Part shown: positions 58,381-64,000 of the stretch, piece by piece
How positions within the stretch are numbered: position 1 is the first letter of the stretch
Layout: each line of letters opens with the position of its first letter
Origin: Berberis thunbergii
Taxonomy: Eukaryota; Streptophyta; Magnoliopsida; Ranunculales; Berberidaceae
Length of the DNA: 64,000 bases
Reading direction: 5' to 3'
Assembly (NCBI GenBank): GCA_003290165.1
Contig: QNQO01000219.1
Span: 992,001-1,056,000 of the forward strand
Notes under the pieces: generated by a model
The model's input: only the letters and a program-made list of their open reading frames with translations
Told to the model about the DNA's origin: nothing
Database searches by the model: none
Position numbers and translations under genes: made by a program

Positions 58381-58884
58381 GTCAACAAATCCATTAAAAT
58401 CCCCTGTTGTTTGAATACCCCTAGATTTCATTGTATTATTTAAAATCCATGATTGAATACCTCATGATTTTAATGGATTATAAAACAATCATTTAAAATC
58501 TATATTTGAATACCCCTAGATTTCATTGTATTGTTTTAAATCCTTAATTGAATACCCCTATATTTTAATGGACTTTAAAATCTTTCAGAATCTATTAAAA
58601 TACATGATCGAATACCCCCCCCCTTAGTCTTTGATGTCCTTAATTAAGTGGCAGTCCTCTCATAATTATAAGTCGTCCTCTTTTCTTTTTCATTGGTTGG
58701 AAAGAAACAATTCATGCATCACATGGGTGAAGAATGGACAAGTCTCCCTTGACATTTTCTACGCTCATATGGGATGCTATATTGAAATTGGTTAAAAATA
58801 TATGAATGATCTTCATCATAACATGCATCTTGATCTATTGGTTTTATCACTTTGACTTTGTGTACCTTTGGATAGTTATTGGTT

Positions 58885-59121
58885 TTATCGTTTTGCCTGT
58901 GTTGCAGGGGTAGTGAGGGTAGTGGTGGTGGTAGTGGAAACCCTGGAGGAGGTAGTGGAATGGAGAATGAAATGAGTAGAAAGCTTTTGGGATAGAGAAG
59001 TAGTACTAGTGGTGGGTTTGATGAAGAGTGAATAAGGAAGAGAGGAAGAAGAAGACTGGGTGTCTAAGTTGTGGCGCGTAAGGAGAGGATGGTGAAGAGA
59101 TTGAATAGAATTGGTGTCCAT
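58885..59121 (-). CDS. Serine/threonine-rich ORF in tandem unit (first exon candidate), copy 1
   Basis: 78 residues from ATG at 59121, starting MDTNSIQSLHHPLLTRHNLD, rich in S and T with few acidic residues, like a plastid targeting peptide. A CT-repeat lies just upstream on the minus strand (59149-59162), as in many plant 5' leaders. The ORF recurs with 78 residues in copies 2 and 3 (reaching 60432 and 61974) and extended in copy 4. I find no splice donor before the stop, and no family is recognised. It may be the 5' end of a gene carried into the array, or chance. It overlaps a plus-strand exon-like ORF. Confidence 0.35.
   Translation of the reverse strand: MDTNSIQSLHHPLLTRHNLDTQSSSSSLPYSLFIKPTTSTTSLSQKLSTHFILHSTTSSRVSTTTTTTLTTPATQAKR
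58907..58995 (+). other. Glycine-rich exon-like ORF on the plus strand, copy 1
   Basis: After a good 3' splice site (TTTTGCCTGTGTTGCAG) an open frame reads GSEGSGGGSGNPGGGSGMEN, EMSRKLLG and stop. The same arrangement exists in copies 2-4 (acceptors near 60453, 61996 and 63541). It overlaps the minus-strand ORF, so at most one strand is likely to be coding. Confidence 0.3.
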
Positions 59122-59946
59122 TGTTGTATGAGAAGTGTGTGTCTGTGTGAGAGAGAGAGAGAGTAGAAGTGAGAATGAGAGACAATTTTTGTGTGAAAAT
59201 GGGTGACAATAAATGAGTGAAAGGAGGGAATGGAATAATAAAGAGATGGGAAGAAGGTCATCTAGACAAATGGAAAGGAAGCATTTTGGTTGGTTACATG
59301 AGGGTAAGGCTAGAAGTGAGAATGAGACACAGTTTATTCATTGCATGTTGATCTGTCAGAAGTTTATGGTTTTCTCTTGCGTGTATTGCTTATACTTATT
59401 TAAACAAAATGATTTTTTTAAGATGGTCCTGCATAGGTAGAGGGGGAGGGGGAGTTGGTGGGTGTGTCAATGACTATAGTGCAAAACTTGGTATGTTTGC
59501 AGTAGTTTGTGTCTTTTGAAACATTTGAGCTTGATAGATTGTGGTCTTTATCAACTTTTTCTATAGCAGATAGTATGTTGTGTTGTTGGAACTATGGAGA
59601 TTTTGATTTGCTATGTTTTTCGGTGAAACTTGAACTGAAAATATTGTTGATTGCCTTCGTAATTTGATACAGTACTGAATCTGTATTGGAAACACAAGAT
59701 GGGAGTTTGTAACTGTAAATTGAACTTTCAATTAAGTTGACTTGATTTTCTCTATCAGATGACTTACTCTTACATTAAGGAGGTTTGCTGATTGTAATTA
59801 TAAACATGCGGCATTGGAAAGGAATTGATCTTGATTTGAGTTTCTTCTCTGCTAGAAATCTAAACCTTTCCAACATAAATAGGTGTTTCATAACCAATTT
59901 AGTGAAATTTGTTTGAAATTTTCTTTTATGCCAAGTAGCATTTTAT

Positions 59947-61495
59947 TTGAATACCCCTTGATTTCATTGTATTATTTAAAATCCATGATTGAATACCCCA
60001 TGATTTTAATGGATTATAAAACAATCATTTAAAATCTATATTTGAATACCCCTAGATTTCATTGTATTGTTTTAAATCCTTAATTGAATACCCCTATATT
60101 TTAATGGACTTTAAAATCTTTCAGAATCTATTAAAATACATGATCGAATACCCCCCCCCCCCCCCCCCCCTTAGTCTTTGATGTCCTTAATTAAGTGGCA
60201 GTCCTCTCATAATTATAAGTCGTCCTCTTTTCTTTTTCATTGGTTGGAAAGAAACAATTCATGCATCACATGGGTGAAGAATGGACAAGTCTCCCTTGAC
60301 ATTTTCTACGCTCATATGGGATGCTATATTGAAATTGGTTAAAAATATATGAATGATCTTCATCATAACATGCATCTTGATCTATTGGTTTTATCACTTT
60401 GACTTTGTGTACCTTTGGATAGTTATTGGTTTTATCGTTTTGCCTGTGTTGCAGGGGTAGTGGGGGTAGTGGTGGTGGTAGTGGAAACCCTGGAGGAGGT
60501 AGTGGAATGGAGAATGAAATGAGTAGAAAGCTTTTGGGATAGAGAAGTAGTACTAGTGGTGGGTTTGATGAAGAGTGAAGAAGGAAGAGAGGAAGAAGAA
60601 GACTGGGTGTCTAAGTTGTGGCGCGTAAGGAGAGGATGGTGAAGAGATTGAATAGAATTGGTGTCCATTGTTGTATGAGAAGTGTGTGTCTGTGTGAGAG
60701 AGAGAGAGAGAGTAGAAGTGAGAATGAGAGACAATTTTTGTGTGAAAATGGGTGACAATAAATGAGTGAAAGGAGGGAATGGAATAATAAAGAGATGGGA
60801 AGAAGGTCATCTAGACAAATGGAAAGGAAGCATTTTGGTTGGTTACATGAGGGTAAGGCTAGAAGTGAGAATGAGACACAGTTTATTCATTGCATGTTGA
60901 TCTGTCAGAAGTTTATGGTTTTCTCTTGCGTGTATTGCTTATACTTATTTAAACAAAATGATTTTTTTAAGGTGGTCCTGCATAGGTAGAGGGGGAGGGG
61001 GAGTTGGTGGGTGTGTCAATGACTATAGTGCAAAACTTGGTATGTTTGCAGTAGTTTGTGTCTTTTGAAACATTTGAGCTTGATAGATTGTGGTCTTTAT
61101 CAACTTTTTCTATAGCAGATAGTATGTTGTGTTGTTGGAACTATGGAGATTTTGATTTGCTATGTTTTTCGGTGAAACTTGAACTGAAAATATTGTTGAT
61201 TGCCTTCGTAATTTGATACAGTACTGAATCTGTATTGGAAACACAAGATGGGAGTTTGTAACTGTAAATTGAACTTTCAATTAAGTTGACTTGATTTTCT
61301 CTATCAGATGACTTACTCTTACATTAAGGAGGTTTGCTGATTGTAATTATAAACATGCGGCATTGGAAAGGAATTGATCTTGATTTGAGTTTCTTCTCTG
61401 CTAGAAATCTAAACCTTTCCAACATAAATAGGTGTTTCATAACCAATTTAGTGAAATTTGTTTGAAATTTTCTTTTATGCCAAGTAGCATTTTAT
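59947..61495 (+). repeat. 1.54-kb tandem repeat, copy 2 (1549 bp)
   Basis: Nearly identical to the other copies. The poly-C tract is 20 bases (60151-60170) and the GA repeat at about 60695 is longer than in copy 1. Confidence 0.95.
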
Positions 61496-63038
61496 TTGAA
61501 TACCCCTAGATTTCATTGTATTATTTAAAATCCATGATTGAATACCCCATGATTTTAATGGATTATAAAACAATCATTTAAAATCTATATTTGAATACCC
61601 CTAGATTTCATTGTATTGTTTTAAATCCTTAATTGAATACCCCTATATTTTAATGGACTTTAAAATCTTTCAGAATCTATTAAAATACATGATCGAATAC
61701 CCCCCCCCCCCCTTAGTCTTTGATGTCCTTAATTAAGTGGCAGTCCTCTCATAATTATAAGTCGTCCTCTTTTCTTTTTCATTGGTTGGAAAGAAACAAT
61801 TCATGCATCACATGGGTGAAGAATGGACAAGTCTCCCTTGACATTTTCTACGCTCATATGGGATGCTATATTGAAATTGGTTAAAAATATATGAATGATC
61901 TTCATCATAACATGCATCTTGATCTATTGGTTTTATCACTTTGACTTTGTGTACCTTTGGATAGTTATTGGTTTTATCGTTTTGCCTGTGTTGCAGGGGT
62001 AGTGGGGGTAGTGGTGGTGGTAGTGGAAACCCTGGAGGAGGTAGTGGAATGGAGAATGAAATGAGTAGAAAGCTTTTGGGATAGAGAAGTAGTACTAGTG
62101 GTGGGTTTGATGAAGAGTGAAGAAGGAAGAGAGGAAGAAGAAGACTGGGTGTCTAAGTTGTGGCGCGTAAGGAGAGGATGGTGAAGAGATTGAATAGAAT
62201 TGGTGTCCATTGTTGTATGAGAAGTGTGTGTCTGTGTGAGAGAGAGAGAGAGAGTAGAAGTGAGAATGAGAGACAATTTTTGTGTGAAAATGGGTGACAA
62301 TAAATGAGTGAAAGGAGGGAATGGAATAATAAAGAGATGGGAAGAAGGTCATCTAGACAAATGGAAAGGAAGCATTTTGGTTGGTTACATGAGGGTAAGG
62401 CTAGAAGTGAGAATGAGACACAGTTTATTCATTGCATGTTGATCTGTCAGAAGTTTATGGTTTTCTCTTGCGTGTATTGCTTATACTTATTTAAACAAAA
62501 TGATTTTTTTAAGGTGGTCCTGCATAGGTAGAGGGGGAGGGGGAGTTGGTGGGTGTGTCAATGACTATAGTGCAAAACTTGGTATGTTTGCAGTAGTTTG
62601 TGTCTTTTGAAACATTTGAGCTTGATAGATTGTGGTCTTTATCAACTTTTTCTATAGCAGATAGTATGTTGTGTTGTTGGAACTATGGAGATTTTGATTT
62701 GCTATGTTTTTCGGTGAAACTTGAACTGAAAATATTGTTGATTGCCTTCGTAATTTGATACAGTACTGAATCTGTATTGGAAAACACAAGATGGGAGTTT
62801 GTAACTGTAAATTGAACTTTCAATTAAGTTGACTTGATTTTCTCTATCAGATGACTTACTCTTACATTAAGGAGGTTTGCTGATTGTAATTATAAACATG
62901 CGGCATTGGAAAGGAATTGATCTTGATTTGAGTTTCTTCTCTGCTAGAAATCTAAACCTTTCCAACATAAATAGGTGTTTCATAACCAATTTAGTGAAAT
63001 TTGTTTGAAATTTTCTTTTATGCCAAGTAGCATTTTAT
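61496..63038 (+). repeat. 1.54-kb tandem repeat, copy 3 (1543 bp)
   Basis: Nearly identical to copy 2. The poly-C tract is 13 bases at about 61700. Confidence 0.95.
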
Positions 63039-64000
63039 TTGAATACCCCTAGATTTCATTGTATTATTTAAAATCCATGATTGAATACCCCATGATTTTA
63101 ATGGATTATAAAACAATCATTTAAAATCTATATTTGAATACCCCTAGATTTCATTGTATTGTTTTAAATCCTTAATTGAATACCCCTATATTTTAATGAA
63201 CTTTAAAATCTTTCAGAATCTATTAAAATACATGATCGAATACCCCCCCCCCCCCCCTTAGTCTTTGATGTCCTTAATTAAGTGGCAGTCCTCTCATAAT
63301 TATAAGTCGTCCTCTTTTCTTTTTCATTGGTTGGAAAGAAACAATTCATGCATCACATGGGTGAAGAATGGACAAGTCTCCCTTGACATTTTCTACGCTC
63401 ATATGGGATGCTATATTGAAATTGGTTAAAAATATATGAATGATCTTCATCATAACATGCATCTTGATCTATTGGTTTTATCACTTTGACTTTGTGTACC
63501 TTTGGATAGTTATTGGTTTTATCGTTTTGCCTGTGTTGCAGGGTAGTGGGGGTAGTGGTGGTGGTAGTGGAAACCCTGGAGGAGGTAGTGGAATGGAGAA
63601 TGAAATGAGTAGAAAGCTTTTGGGATAGAGAAGTAGTACTAGTGGTGGGTTTGATGAAGAGTGAAGAAGGAAGAGAGGAAGAAGAAGATTGGGTGTCTAA
63701 GTTGTGGCGCGTAAGGAGAGGATGGTGAAGAGATTGAATAGAATTGGTGTCCATTGTTGTATGAGAAGTGTGTGTCTGTGTGAGAGAGAGAGAGAGTAGA
63801 AGTGAGAATGAGAGACAATTTTTGTGTGAAAATGGGTGACAATAAATGAGTGAAAGGAGGGAATGGAATAATAAAGAGATGGGAAGAAGGTCATCTAGAC
63901 AAATGGAAAGGAAGCATTTTGGTTGGTTACATGAGGGTAAGGCTAGAAGTGAGAATGAGACACAGTTTATTCATTGCATGTTGATCTGTCAGAAGTTTAT
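63039..64000 (+). repeat. 1.54-kb tandem repeat, copy 4 (cut by window end)
   Basis: The first 962 bp of another copy, with a 15-C tract. One G is missing after TTGCAG at 63541, which lengthens the minus-strand ORF by a frame change to 133 residues (63754-63353). The array may continue beyond the window. Confidence 0.95.

Larger units (their letters stand above)
52792..58623. mobile_element. TIR-bounded Pack-type DNA element with captured gene fragments
   Basis: 5832 bp. The left end GGGGGGTATTCAATCATGG and the right end (reverse complement GGTATTCGATCATGTATTTT) form an inverted repeat of about 45 bp with few mismatches. It has no transposase ORF. It carries the C-terminal exons of ferredoxin-dependent glutamate synthase with introns and at least two other exon-like segments, all on the minus strand. 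The superfamily is unresolved: TTA follows the right end as in PIF/Harbinger, while CAGGGG at the left and a 6-of-8 match AATCTTTA/AGTCTTTG would suit hAT. The right end is repeated in the downstream tandem array. Confidence 0.8.
58411..59946 (+). repeat. 1.54-kb tandem repeat, copy 1 (1536 bp)
   Basis: Starts TTGAATACCCCTAG inside the Pack-type element and includes its right end (9-C tract at 58615-58623), then about 1.3 kb of flanking DNA. It contains the minus-strand S/T-rich ORF and the plus-strand glycine-rich exon-like ORF described separately. It has a few private differences (LPYSLF rather than LPSSLF; TTTLTT rather than TTTPTT). Confidence 0.95.

Noticed and set aside
52780..58635. 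Firm assignment of the Pack-type element to hAT or PIF/Harbinger
   Set aside because: The right flank TTA has no exact left partner, and the 8-bp match is only 6 of 8, so neither can be claimed.
58411..64000. A CRISPR-like array
   Set aside because: The units are 1.54 kb and contiguous without unique spacers; this is plant tandem duplication.

Overview
This window is nuclear DNA from a flowering plant, probably a eudicot. It is AT-rich. It carries Ty1/copia and Ty3/gypsy retrotransposons with plant-type primer sites, an L1-type LINE, plant DNA transposons (CACTA, hAT), a FAR1/FHY3-family (FRS) gene and fragments of a plant ferredoxin-dependent glutamate synthase gene. I cannot name the species. 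I found no intact protein-coding gene: the window is an intergenic retrotransposon landscape with nested insertions, two gene-capturing DNA elements and a tandem array.

Layout. 1-9.45 kb: a minus-strand LINE fragment is split by a complete Ty1/copia element (1603-8126, target-site duplication AAGCC), followed by a solo copia-type LTR. 9.45-11.19 kb: small repeats, a possible copia 3' remnant and a tRNA-like SINE head. 11.19-31.87 kb: a minus-strand Ty3/gypsy element of the Tat lineage (extra RNase H, antisense extra ORF). Its left LTR holds a 1.8-kb solo LTR (GGCTT duplication), and its antisense ORF is split by a plus-strand Athila-like gypsy element (15333-25762, TCCCA duplication). 31.87-36.7 kb: a 115-bp direct repeat flanking LTR-like DNA, a 559-bp hAT MITE with a perfect 8-bp duplication, and two related MITEs in opposite orientation.

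36.8-52.2 kb: an FRS gene, now a pseudogene, is interrupted first by a CACTA element (37401-41581, AAA duplication) that carries a G-patch-like exon, then by a chromodomain gypsy element (42068-50797, CAGTT duplication). The latter has a 97-nt GT-AG intron-like insert in its reverse transcriptase. 52.79-58.62 kb: a TIR-bounded element carries the C-terminal exons of ferredoxin-dependent glutamate synthase, introns included, on the minus strand. 58.41 kb to the window end: at least 3.6 copies of a ~1.54-kb tandem unit that starts inside this element's right end and runs into its flanking DNA.

Nothing here works as an operon or pathway. The biology is insertion order, gene-fragment capture and local amplification. 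The most interesting parts are the 52.8-64 kb transposon-plus-tandem-array structure, the twice-interrupted FRS gene, and the intron-like insert in the gypsy pol gene. All statements come from reading the sequence; no database search was done.
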